A stretch of DNA of 64,000 nucleotides, taken from assembly GCA_963816955.1 (NCBI GenBank), contig CAWFME010000007.1, positions 62,001-126,000 on the forward strand. The letters run 5' to 3'. Origin of the DNA: DATFQI01 sp963816955. GTDB taxonomy: Bacteria; Actinomycetota; Thermoleophilia; Solirubrobacterales; Solirubrobacteraceae. The number at the start of each line of letters is the position of its first letter. Position 1 is the stretch's first letter. A model generated the notes under the pieces. The model did not search any database and was not told the origin of the DNA. It saw nothing but the letters and a program-made list of their open reading frames with translations. Shown piece by piece: positions 29,281-37,239 of the stretch. The position numbers and the translations under genes were made by a program.

Positions 29281-30933
29281 ATGAGCACGGGTGGACTCGA
29301 CGCCGCCACGAAGCGGATGGTGCTCGTAGCGTGCATCCTCGGCACGACGGTCGTCACGGTCGACTCGACCGCCATCAACGTCGCGCTGCCCGCGATCGCG
29401 GAGGACCTCGGCGGCGGCCTCGCGGGGCAGCAGTGGACGGCCAACGCCTACCTGCTCACGCTCAGCTCGCTGCTGCTGATCGGCGGCTCGCTCGGCGACG
29501 TGATCGGGGAGCGGCGCGTGTTCGTGGCGGGCGTGATGGGCTTCGGCGTGACGTCGGTGCTGTGCGCGATCGCGCCGACGATCGAGCTGCTCGTCGCCGC
29601 ACGGGCGCTGCAGGGCCTCTCGGGCGCGCTGCTGACGCCCGCCGCGCTGGCGGTGATCGTGCGCACCTTCGCGGAGGCCGAGCGCGGGCAGGCCGTCGGC
29701 GCCTGGACGGCGTGGGGCGGCATCGGCACGGTGCTCGGGCCCGTGGTCGGCGGCCAGCTCGTGGACTCGGCGTCGTGGCGCTGGATCTTCCTGATCAACC
29801 TCCCGGTCGTGCTGGGGACGCTGTTCATCGTCTCGCGCGCCGTCCCGGCCGACGCGCCGCGGCAGCCCGGCGCGCGGCTCGACCTCGTGGGCGCTGCGTT
29901 GTGCGCGCTCGGCCTGGCGGGGATCACGTTCGGGCTGATCGAGCAGCCGATGCGCGGCTTCTCGGATCCGATGGTCGCGGTCGCGCTGATCGGGGGCGTG
30001 GCGCTGTTCGCGGCCTTCCTGCTCTACGAGCGGCGCACGCCCCACCCGATGCTGCCGCTGGCGCTGTTCGGCAGGCGCAACTTCGCGGCGGGCAACATCG
30101 AGACGTTCGCGATGTACGGCGGGTTGAGCATCGTCTTCTTCCTGCTCGTGCTGTTCCTGCAGGGCGTCGCGGGCTTCTCCGCGCTGGAGGCGGGGAGCGC
30201 GAGCGTGCCCGTCACGCTCGTCATGTTCGCGCTCGCCGCCCGCTTCGGGCGCATGGCCGACCGCTACGGCCCGCGCTGGCTCATGGGCGGCGGCCCGCTC
30301 GTGTGCGCCGTCGGCCTGGCGCTGATGCTGCGCCTCGACGCGGACGTGAACTACTGGACCGACCTGCTGCCGGCGCTGCTGGTCTTCGCGCTCGGGCTGT
30401 CGATCGTCGTGGCGCCGCTGACCGCGACCGTGCTGTCCGACGCGGACGAGCACAACGCCGGGATCGCCTCCGCTGTCAACAACGCGATCGCGCGCGTGGC
30501 CGGCCTCGTCGCGATCGCTGCGATCGGCGCGCTCGTGGCCTCCCAGTACGGCGCGCGGCTCGAGGACGAGCTCGGCGACGTCGCCTCACCTCCCGCGGTC
30601 CAGGCCGCTCTGACAGAGATCGAGGGCCGGCCGTTCGCGGTCGAGCGCCCTGAGGGCCTGGACCCGTCGACGTCCGCGCGCCTCGTGCAGGCGCAGGAGA
30701 GCGCGTCGGTCGAGTCGTTCCACTTCGGCATCGGGATCGCCGTCGTGCTCGTGGGCCTCGGAGGCGTGCTCGGCTTCGCGGGCATCCGCAACCCGCGCCG
30801 TGCCGTCGCCGCCGAAGGCTGCCCCGGCGGCCAGTTCGTCGGGGTGCCGGAGGACGCCTCCCGCCAGTCCCCGTGTGACTGGCACCGCGAGCTGCCGGTC
30901 GTGACGTTGCCGGCTCGGGAGCGGACTGCCTGA
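29281..30933 (+). CDS. MFS transporter, DHA2 (EmrB/QacA) family
   Basis: A 550-residue drug/proton antiporter-type protein with about 14 membrane helices. The N-terminal signature VDSTAINVALPAIAEDLGGG and motif-C-like AWTAWGGIGTVLGPVVGGQL are typical of EmrB/QacA. The last 60 residues are a cytosolic tail ending in the stretch DWHRELPVVTLPARERTA. Substrate unknown. Confidence 0.92.
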   Translation: MSTGGLDAATKRMVLVACILGTTVVTVDSTAINVALPAIAEDLGGGLAGQQWTANAYLLTLSSLLLIGGSLGDVIGERRVFVAGVMGFGVTSVLCAIAPTIELLVAARALQGLSGALLTPAALAVIVRTFAEAERGQAVGAWTAWGGIGTVLGPVVGGQLVDSASWRWIFLINLPVVLGTLFIVSRAVPADAPRQPGARLDLVGAALCALGLAGITFGLIEQPMRGFSDPMVAVALIGGVALFAAFLLYERRTPHPMLPLALFGRRNFAAGNIETFAMYGGLSIVFFLLVLFLQGVAGFSALEAGSASVPVTLVMFALAARFGRMADRYGPRWLMGGGPLVCAVGLALMLRLDADVNYWTDLLPALLVFALGLSIVVAPLTATVLSDADEHNAGIASAVNNAIARVAGLVAIAAIGALVASQYGARLEDELGDVASPPAVQAALTEIEGRPFAVERPEGLDPSTSARLVQAQESASVESFHFGIGIAVVLVGLGGVLGFAGIRNPRRAVAAEGCPGGQFVGVPEDASRQSPCDWHRELPVVTLPARERTA

Positions 30934-31369
30934 GGCTCCGGCGGGTGCTGCGGCCGGCTCGTCGTCACGTCCTCCCGTCGCAGCGCGCGCAAGCTTGCGC
31001 TTGAGCGCTCCCGGGAGGACGTGCCGCGAGCCGCCATCGGACACGCTCGGCGGCCCGCTGCGTACGCCACCCTCGTTGGGCGGCCTCGGTAGGGGCAGTT
31101 ACCGGCGGGCGCCTGGGCCATCTGCTCCTTGGGCGTCGCGATCTTCGCCCTTCGTGCCCGAGGATCGCTTGCGGCTACCGCCGGCGCGGCAGTCGGGCCC
31201 GGCTCAACGATCGCTGCTTCGCCGACGATTCGCGAGACGCCCCACCGAGCGGTGGATAACTGTGCCTGACGCACATCAATCCACCCTTCGAGCGATGCCC
31301 GCTCGAGTCGCTTGCAGCTTGTCTCGGTGACTCTCCCGGCTACTGGGCAACCGGGGGCGGCCTCGGCCG
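30934..31369. other. Gene-free 436-bp interval with strong hairpin
   Basis: Lies between the convergent MFS and cupin genes. Perfect 12-bp arms CACGTCCTCCCG (30966-30977) and CGGGAGGACGTG (31012-31023) enclose the 14-bp palindrome GCGCAAGCTTGCGC (30987-31000). This is probably a terminator or protein site after the transporter gene. I see no credible coding sequence in the remaining 340 bp. Confidence 0.5.
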
Positions 31370-31771
31370 CTAGTCAGCCCACCAGTCGCGCTGGCCTTCG
31401 ACGTCTCCGCGCGGATCGTCGCCGAGGTTGGGCGCGCCGATGACGAGGATCTCGAGGCCGTCCGGGCCGGCTTCGTAGCCTCGCCAGGTTCCGGGCGGGA
31501 CTCGCACCGCGTCCCATTCCTCGAGCTCGACGATCTCGTCGTCGAGCTTCATCCTCCCGCTCCCGCGCACGACCACGTAGACCTCTTCCTGCGTCTCGTG
31601 CGTGTGGCCGTACGGAAAGCGATAGCCGGGCGGGACGCGCTGGTAGCTCAGGCCGGACTTCTCGAGCTCGAGTGCCTTGGTCGCCAGGCGGAACTCCAGG
31701 TCTGGCGCGCCGTCGAAGTTGGACCCGACGTCGTCCAGGCCCTCCTTGAGGTTCCTGTGCGAGAACGCCAC
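31370..31771 (-). CDS. Small cupin-domain protein
   Basis: A 133-residue single-cupin protein. Motif 1 is YGHTHETQEEVYVVVRGSG with likely metal His/Glu; motif 2 is VRVPPGTWRGYEAGPDGLEI. Substrate unknown; such proteins act as isomerases, dioxygenases or metal-dependent sensors. It diverges from a 23-residue gene across palindromic DNA. Confidence 0.88.
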   Translation of the reverse strand: MAFSHRNLKEGLDDVGSNFDGAPDLEFRLATKALELEKSGLSYQRVPPGYRFPYGHTHETQEEVYVVVRGSGRMKLDDEIVELEEWDAVRVPPGTWRGYEAGPDGLEILVIGAPNLGDDPRGDVEGQRDWWAD

Positions 31772-31807
31772 GGCGGGATCTTAGAGGGAGGACCGAACGC
31801 GCGAGAC

Positions 31808-31853
31808 GTGTCCGTTATCCTGGGACACAACTTGTATGCAAGCTGTGTACAAG
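31808..31853 (+). promoter_or_regulatory. Two adjacent palindromes upstream of a tiny membrane-protein gene
   Basis: GTGTCC (31808-31813) and GGACAC (31823-31828) form one inverted repeat with a TTATCCT -10 candidate in the loop. CTTGTA (31831-31836) and TACAAG (31848-31853) form a second with an 11-nt spacer. The second resembles operators of GntR- or TetR-type repressors. No regulator gene is adjacent. Confidence 0.5.
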
Positions 31854-31880
31854 CGACCTCCTCGTGAAAGGACTCCCGCC

Positions 31881-31952
31881 ATGACGGCCGCCATCTTCAT
31901 GATCTCGTTGAATCTCCTGCTCGTCGGATCGCTCGCGATCCGGAGCCGCTAG
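31881..31952 (+). CDS. 23-residue single-helix membrane peptide
   Basis: The predicted product has Met-Thr-Ala-Ala followed by the hydrophobic span IFMISLNLLLVGSLAI and a basic end RSR, a typical single-pass small protein. A clear ribosome site AAAGGA lies 8 nt before the ATG. Upstream lie two palindromes with a -10 candidate. The organised 5' region argues for a real gene, but a truncated remnant is possible. Confidence 0.5.
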   Translation: MTAAIFMISLNLLLVGSLAIRSR

Positions 31953-31960
31953 CCGCCGGC

Positions 31961-32341
31961 TCAGCGAACGCCTGCGGCTTCGAGGGCCGGCCCCATGCGC
32001 TCGGCGACCGCGATCAGGCCTGACGCCGGCCGGATCATCACCGTGAACTCGCCGATCCGGCCGTGCTCGTCGGGTCTCAGGAGGTCGATGCCCTGGAGCG
32101 TGCGATTGCCGACCCGCGCCTCGAACACGAGTCCGTGGATGCCGTCGCCCTCGAGCTCGTCGGTGTAACGGAAGTCCTCCAGCACCTGGAAGATCGCCCG
32201 AAGGATCGTGCCGACCGTCTCGCGGCCCTCGTACGGCTTGAACACCGCCGGGCTGCGGAAGGCGACGTCCTCGGCGAGGAGCGCCACGGCCGCGTCCAGG
32301 TCGGCGCGCTCGACTGCGGCGCGAAACGGGTGAGGACTCAT
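31961..32341 (-). CDS. NTF2/SnoaL-like protein
   Basis: A 126-residue cone-shaped NTF2-like fold. The opening FRAAVERADLDAAVALLAEDVAFRSPAV is typical, followed by YEGRETVGTILRAIFQVLEDF and beta strands (VGNRTLQGIDLLR, EFTVMIRP). Members are small-molecule isomerases/hydrolases or dimerisation domains; role unknown. It diverges from the secreted glycosidase-like gene by 40 nt. Confidence 0.85.
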   Translation of the reverse strand: MSPHPFRAAVERADLDAAVALLAEDVAFRSPAVFKPYEGRETVGTILRAIFQVLEDFRYTDELEGDGIHGLVFEARVGNRTLQGIDLLRPDEHGRIGEFTVMIRPASGLIAVAERMGPALEAAGVR

Positions 32342-32381
32342 CCGTCGGGAGCCTACGTGGCTGGGGTCTACCCTGGTGGAG

Positions 32382-34040
32382 ATGCGGGGGATCGTCGGCG
32401 GGGTGCTCGCCGTCGCGGCGCTGGCCGTGGCCGCGGTGCCCGCCCGAGGGGCCGAGAGCGGGATCAACGTCGCGCCCAACCAGAACGTGGACGGGCCGGC
32501 CCACGCCCAGCGACTGCGTGTCGGATGGGTGCGGATCTTCGTCAACTGGCCGGCGGGCGAGCCGGGCCGCCGCGGCGGCTTCGACCGCGACTACCTGGCG
32601 GGCGTGCAGCGGGAATCGGCCGCCTACGTGGCGCGCGGCGTCAAGGTGCTGCTGGTCCCGCATACGACGCCCGGCTGGGCGGCGGGCTCGCGCGGGCCCG
32701 GCACGGCGCCGCCGGCCGACCCGAGCACCTACGGCGAGTTCGCCGCCGAGCTGATGCGGTCCGTCCCCGCGGCTGACGCGATCGAGATCTGGAACGAGCC
32801 GGACTCGGACGTGTTCTGGCGCGGCGCTCCCGACCCCGCGGGCTACGCCGCGCTGCTGCGCGCCACCTACTCGCGCGTGAAGGCCGCGCGGCCGGACGTG
32901 ACGGTCGTCAGCGGCGGGTTGGTGGCCAACAACTACGAGTTCCTGCAGGGCATCTACGCCGCGGGCGGCGGCGGCTCGTTCGACGCCGTCGGCGTGCACA
33001 CCGACACCGCGTGCCTGCTCACCTCGCCGGCGGACTTCTACCGCGAGCCCAACGGGCGCGTGGGGCGCTATTCGTTCACGGGCTATCGCGAGGTCCACGA
33101 CGTCATGACCGCCAACGGCGACGGCGCCAAGGGCATCTGGATGACCGAGATCGGCTGGAGCACGGGCTCACGCAAGCCGCGCTCGTGCCGCGACGGCGCG
33201 GTCGCCGGGACGCGCCCCGAGGGCGTGAGCGAGAAGACCCAGGCGCGCTTCCTCAAGCTGGCCTACCGCTGCCTGGCCGCCGACCCGGTCGTGCGCGTGG
33301 CCATGTGGTTCTCGCTGCAGGACATCGGCCACGGCGCCGGCTACGGCGACCACCTCGGGCTCATCCGCCCGGGCGGCAAGCGCAAGCGGGCGTACGGTGC
33401 GATGCGCGCCGTCCGCAACGGGAAGATCCGGGCCGCGCGCTGCGGCGGCGCCTCGGACCGCGTCGCGCCGAGCCTCGCGGTGGCGCGGCCGACCGAGGGC
33501 GCGGTGCTCACCGACGGCGAGAACCTGCCCGTCCGCGTGACCGCGCGCGACAACCGCGGAGGCGTCGGCATGCGGCGGATCGAGCTCTTCGTCGACGGGC
33601 GCCGCGTGCGGGTCTGGGGCGGCGGGCGGGTTCGCGGCTCGTGGTTCGGCTTCCGCACGCTCGGCTACGGCGACCACCGGGTCGAGATCCGCGCGCTCGA
33701 CCACGCGCAGAACGTGTCCGTGCGGCGGCTCGCGGTGCGCAAGGTCTCGCCGGGCTCGTTCGGCGACACGGCGGCGCCGCGGGTGCGCTGGCGCTCGCTG
33801 CCGCGCCGCGCCGGCGCGAGCCTCCGGCTCGCCGTGCAGGTCGCCGACCGCGGCCCCGCCGGGCTGCGCAAGATCACGCTCTACGTGAACGGCGTGCGCG
33901 TGCGCACGACCAAGCGCGGCGACGGCCTCTGGCGTCCGCGGCTGCGCCTGCCCGGCGCCGGCAAGCACCGGATCACGCTGCGCGCCGAGGACCGCGCGGG
34001 CAACGTGACGCGCTCCAAGCGCTACGTGACGCGCAAGTAG
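32382..34040 (+). CDS. Secreted glycoside hydrolase-like (clan GH-A, GH39/GH5-type) protein with Ig-like domains
   Basis: About 552 residues with a signal peptide (GVLAVAALAVAAVPARGA). The TIM-barrel part to about residue 345 has a candidate acid/base Glu in IEIWNEPDSDVFW and a candidate nucleophile Glu in GIWMTEIGWSTG, the spacing expected for clan GH-A. Two Ig-like repeats follow (DNRGGVGMRRIELFVDGRRV and GLRKITLYVNGVRVRT). Substrate unknown; plant or microbial polysaccharide is a fair guess. A perfect palindrome ends the gene. Confidence 0.82.
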   Translation: MRGIVGGVLAVAALAVAAVPARGAESGINVAPNQNVDGPAHAQRLRVGWVRIFVNWPAGEPGRRGGFDRDYLAGVQRESAAYVARGVKVLLVPHTTPGWAAGSRGPGTAPPADPSTYGEFAAELMRSVPAADAIEIWNEPDSDVFWRGAPDPAGYAALLRATYSRVKAARPDVTVVSGGLVANNYEFLQGIYAAGGGGSFDAVGVHTDTACLLTSPADFYREPNGRVGRYSFTGYREVHDVMTANGDGAKGIWMTEIGWSTGSRKPRSCRDGAVAGTRPEGVSEKTQARFLKLAYRCLAADPVVRVAMWFSLQDIGHGAGYGDHLGLIRPGGKRKRAYGAMRAVRNGKIRAARCGGASDRVAPSLAVARPTEGAVLTDGENLPVRVTARDNRGGVGMRRIELFVDGRRVRVWGGGRVRGSWFGFRTLGYGDHRVEIRALDHAQNVSVRRLAVRKVSPGSFGDTAAPRVRWRSLPRRAGASLRLAVQVADRGPAGLRKITLYVNGVRVRTTKRGDGLWRPRLRLPGAGKHRITLRAEDRAGNVTRSKRYVTRK

Positions 34041-34052
34041 CAGCCGGTCACC

Positions 34053-34074
34053 GGGCTCACGTCGACGTGAGCCC
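34053..34074 (+). terminator. Perfect 22-bp palindrome after the glycosidase-like gene
   Basis: Arms GGGCTCACGTC and GACGTGAGCCC meet with no loop base, 12 nt after the stop. The right arm and its flank (GACGTGAGCCC then GCAGGCG) also occur at about 24,440 at the edge of the dyad element, so this may be a repeat-derived terminator. Confidence 0.5.
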
Positions 34075-34211
34075 AGCAGGCGTCTCGGCGGATGGTCCTA
34101 GGACCGGCGGTCTTCCGCCCCCGCGATCTGCGGGGCACTGCAAGCGCCTGCCGGTCGCCGGCGCGGTCAGCCGCGGCCCGCGCGGGCTGCGCGAGATCCC
34201 GCTCGCGCTGA

Positions 34212-34712
34212 TCACGGGCACCCGACCACCTCGTCGGCGGGGCGGGCCAGCACCCGCTCGGCCAGCGCGCGCTTGAGCTCCGTGAGCCGCGCCTCCTGCG
34301 CGGTGTCGCGTCGCGCCGCCCGCGCGAGGTCGACGAACTCCTCGTCGACGAAGCCCTCGCGCAGCAGCAGCCCGACCGCGCGGTCGCCGCACGTCAAGCG
34401 CCAGGCGAAGCGCTCGAGCACGCGGCCGCGCTCCGGCCGCGCGAGCGCGTCGTCGACGCGATAGCGGCCGTCGGTCACGGCGCGCGTGACGAGTTCGAAC
34501 GCGTCGCGCGCGCCCGGGCCGCCGAACGCGGTCTCGACCAGGATCTCGCGGCGCTCGCAGTACATACCGGCGGCACCGGCCAGCTCGGGCAGCGCACGCT
34601 CGAGCACCTTGTAGGCGATCGCCGCTCCGCCCGGCGAGTGGCCGCCGTGGTAGCGAAGCACGTCCTCGAAGGAGAAGCGCAGCAGCGCGCCGCGGTCGGT
34701 CAGCTCCAGCAT
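34212..34712 (-). CDS. FmdE-like domain protein
   Basis: A 166-residue protein. The N-terminal stretch LRYHGGHSPGGAAIAYKVLERALP resembles the GHxxPG motif of FmdE/formylmethanofuran-dehydrogenase-subunit-E-like proteins, with a nearby Cys in MYCERREILVE. The C-terminal half is helical and Arg-rich. No methanofuran genes are present, so the function is unknown. It diverges from the HAD phosphatase gene by about 35 nt. Confidence 0.55.
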   Translation of the reverse strand: MLELTDRGALLRFSFEDVLRYHGGHSPGGAAIAYKVLERALPELAGAAGMYCERREILVETAFGGPGARDAFELVTRAVTDGRYRVDDALARPERGRVLERFAWRLTCGDRAVGLLLREGFVDEEFVDLARAARRDTAQEARLTELKRALAERVLARPADEVVGCP

Positions 34713-34747
34713 CCCGCCGAAGTATCGCGCTCAATACGCTGCACGGC

Positions 34748-35527
34748 GTGACCTGGCGGCAGCCCGAGGCATGGCTGATGGACATGGACGGCGTGCTCGT
34801 GCGCGAGGAGCACGCGATCCCGGGCGCCGACCGCTTCCTCGCGCGGCTGCGCGAGCTCGGCCGGCCGTACATGCTCCTCACCAACAACTCGATCTATACG
34901 CAGCGCGACCTGGCCGCGCGGCTGCGGGCCAGCGGGCTCGACGTGCCCGAGACGTCGATCTGGACCTCCGCGCTGGCGACCGCGCGGTTCCTGTCCGACC
35001 AGCGGCCGGGCGGCTCCGCGTACGTCGTGGGGGAGGCGGGCGTCACGACGGCGCTGCACGAGTCGGGCTACACGCTGACCGAGCGCGATCCCGACTACGT
35101 CGTGCTCGGCGAGACGCGCACCTACAGCTTCGAGAGCATCACGCGCGCCATCCGCCTGATCGCGGCGGGCGCGCGGTTCATCGCCACCAACCCCGACACG
35201 ACCGGCCCGAGCCGCGAGGGCCCGCTACCGGCGACCGGCTCCGTCGCGGCGCTGATCAGCCGCGCCACCGGCGTGGAGCCCTACTTCGTCGGCAAGCCGA
35301 ATCCGCTGATGATGCGCTCCGCCCTGAACGCGCTCGACGTTCACTCGGAGACGACGGCGATGATCGGCGACCGGATGGACACCGACGTCGTCTCGGGGCT
35401 CGAGGCGGGTCTGAGCACCGTGCTCGTGCTCACCGGCGTCACGCGGCGGGAGGACGCCGAGCGCTTCTCCTACCGCGCGTCCCGGATCGTCGAGTCGGTC
35501 GCCGAGCTCGTCGACGAGCTGGGGTAA
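34748..35527 (+). CDS. HAD-IIA (NagD-like) sugar-phosphate phosphatase
   Basis: A 259-residue HAD hydrolase. Motif I is LMDMDGVLVREE with the nucleophile Asp, motif II is MLLTNNS, motif III Lys is in FVGKPNPLMM and motif IV in MIGDRMDTDVVSGLEAG. A C2 cap lies between motifs II and III, as in NagD/AraL enzymes that dephosphorylate sugar or nucleotide monophosphates. The start is GTG. Confidence 0.92.
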   Translation: MTWRQPEAWLMDMDGVLVREEHAIPGADRFLARLRELGRPYMLLTNNSIYTQRDLAARLRASGLDVPETSIWTSALATARFLSDQRPGGSAYVVGEAGVTTALHESGYTLTERDPDYVVLGETRTYSFESITRAIRLIAAGARFIATNPDTTGPSREGPLPATGSVAALISRATGVEPYFVGKPNPLMMRSALNALDVHSETTAMIGDRMDTDVVSGLEAGLSTVLVLTGVTRREDAERFSYRASRIVESVAELVDELG

Positions 35528-35592
35528 ACCGCCCCTCTCCTCGCCGGACAGCCCCTCTCGTGCGCGGGCCGCCGGCGCCCGACACTTGACCC

Positions 35593-36309
35593 ATGCTCGC
35601 CGCCCCGACCTCGCCGAAGGCCCGCGCGGCGGTCGTGGCCGCCGGCCCGGCCGCGGCCGCGGCGCTCGTGCTGCTGATGACGGGCACGGTCCAGACCCCG
35701 GACTTCCAGGGCTGGCTGACGGACCTCGCCGACACGCTCGGCGCCTGGACCTACGCGCTCGTCGCCGCGCTCGCCTTTCTCGAGACCGGCGCGTTCGTCG
35801 GCCTGATCGCGCCGGGCGAGACCGCGATCGTGATCGGCGGCGTGGTCGCCGCCGACGGCGGGGTCAGCCTGCCCGTGATCGCGCTCGCCGCGTGGCTCGC
35901 CGCTGCGGCCGGCGACCTGACCTCGTTCCTGCTCGGCCGCAGGCTCGGCCGGCGCTTCCTCGTCGCGCACGGACCCCGCGTCGGCGTCACCGCGCCGCGC
36001 CTGGAGCGCGTCGACGCGTTCTTCGACCGCCACGGCGGCAAGGCGATCCTGATCGGTCGCTTCGTCGGCCTCGTGCGCGCCGTAGCGCCGTTCGTGGCCG
36101 GTTCCTCGGGGCTCGCGCTGAGGCGCTTCCTCCCCTTCAGCATCGCCGGCACGTTCGTGTGGGCCGTCGGCTACACGCTCGCGGGCTACGCATTCTCCGA
36201 ATCCTTCGAGGCCGCGGCGGGCGCGCTCACCCACGGAGCGCTCGCGCTGGCGGTGCTCGCGGCGTTGGCCGTCGCGGCGAAGACCCTGCGCACACACCGC
36301 GCCGCTTGA
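35593..36309 (+). CDS. DedA family membrane protein
   Basis: A 238-residue polytopic protein. DedA signatures are present: FLETGAFVGLIAPGETAIVIGG, a re-entrant Gly/Pro-rich loop, and GRFVGLVRAVAPFVAGSSGL with the conserved Arg pair. DedA proteins act as lipid scramblases/undecaprenyl-phosphate flippases and support membrane potential. It is followed by an M48 gene after 3 nt. Confidence 0.92.
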   Translation: MLAAPTSPKARAAVVAAGPAAAAALVLLMTGTVQTPDFQGWLTDLADTLGAWTYALVAALAFLETGAFVGLIAPGETAIVIGGVVAADGGVSLPVIALAAWLAAAAGDLTSFLLGRRLGRRFLVAHGPRVGVTAPRLERVDAFFDRHGGKAILIGRFVGLVRAVAPFVAGSSGLALRRFLPFSIAGTFVWAVGYTLAGYAFSESFEAAAGALTHGALALAVLAALAVAAKTLRTHRAA

Positions 36310-36312
36310 GCG

Positions 36313-37194
36313 ATGATACGGCCTGTGAGGGCCGGGCGGCTACCGCGAGAGCTCGGGTTGGAGGTCCGGATGATCGCCGCGCTGGTGCTGACCGGCGCGC
36401 TGCTGCTCACCATCGTCTCCACGCTCGTGTGGCTCCTGCTGACGATGCCGGGCAGCCGGCCGTACATCGCGATCCTCGTCGGTGTGACCGCATGGGGCGC
36501 GTTCTCGCTATGGAGCTCGGCCACCCTCCCCAGGGTCGTCCCGGACGGCGACGCGCGGCTCACGCGGGCGGTCGAGCGCGTCGCCCTGGTCGCGGACGTT
36601 CCGGCGCCCGCCTGCGTCCTGGTCAAGAACCGGGTTCCGCTCAGCTGGATGTTCGCGACACCCGGCCGCGAGCCGGCGCTGCACGTGACAACGGGGATGC
36701 TCGACCGCCTTTCCGATCCCGAGCTGGAGGCCGTCGCTGCCCACGAGCTGGCGCACCTCCTGCACCGCGACGCGGCAGTGATGACGCTGCTGGCCGGCCC
36801 GCCCGCCTCGGTGCTGGCCGGACTGCGGAGCATGCTGCACAGCACTGGCAGAGAGTCAATTCTCGCGCTGTGCCTGTACCCGGTCCTCGGCCCTCCGACG
36901 GTGGTGCTGATGCTGCTCTCGCGGATCGTCTCGCGCCATCGCGAGCTGGCTGCCGACCGCGCGGCCGCGCTGCTGATCGGCTCCCCGGCAGCCGTCGCCG
37001 CCGCGCTTCTGGCCGTCGACGACGGCCTCGCGCGGCAACCGCAGCGCGACCTGCGGAGGGCGCACCGGCGCGACGCGTTCCACTTCGTCCCCGCGCGCGA
37101 GGCGCGGATGGTCGCGCGGCTGTGGGCCACGCACCCGCGCACACGCCGGCGGATCGAGCGGATGGAACGCCTCGAGGCGGGGCTGCAGCGCTGA
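36313..37194 (+). CDS. M48 family (HtpX/BlaR1-like) membrane zinc peptidase
   Basis: A 293-residue protease. Two N-terminal membrane helices are followed by the zinc motif AAHELAHLLHRD at about residue 142 and a later helix pair. The third ligand lies in RHRELAADRAAALL. No penicillin-binding sensor domain is present. It is translationally close to dedA, so the two may share envelope maintenance roles (inference). Confidence 0.88.
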   Translation: MIRPVRAGRLPRELGLEVRMIAALVLTGALLLTIVSTLVWLLLTMPGSRPYIAILVGVTAWGAFSLWSSATLPRVVPDGDARLTRAVERVALVADVPAPACVLVKNRVPLSWMFATPGREPALHVTTGMLDRLSDPELEAVAAHELAHLLHRDAAVMTLLAGPPASVLAGLRSMLHSTGRESILALCLYPVLGPPTVVLMLLSRIVSRHRELAADRAAALLIGSPAAVAAALLAVDDGLARQPQRDLRRAHRRDAFHFVPAREARMVARLWATHPRTRRRIERMERLEAGLQR

Positions 37195-37197
37195 GCA

Positions 37198-37224
37198 GAG
37201 GCCCGGGCGAGCGGCCCGAGCCTC
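37198..37224. terminator. Hairpin between convergent M48 and LVIVD genes
   Basis: Imperfect arms GAGGCCCGGGC and GGCCCGAGCCTC with a short loop. GC-rich, with no T-tract. Confidence 0.4.
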
Positions 37225-37239
37225 CGGTCGCTCAGCGGA

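Noticed and set aside
30934..31274. Minus-strand gene in the intergenic interval after the MFS gene
   Set aside because: The open frame is low complexity, crosses a strong hairpin and continues antisense into the transporter gene.
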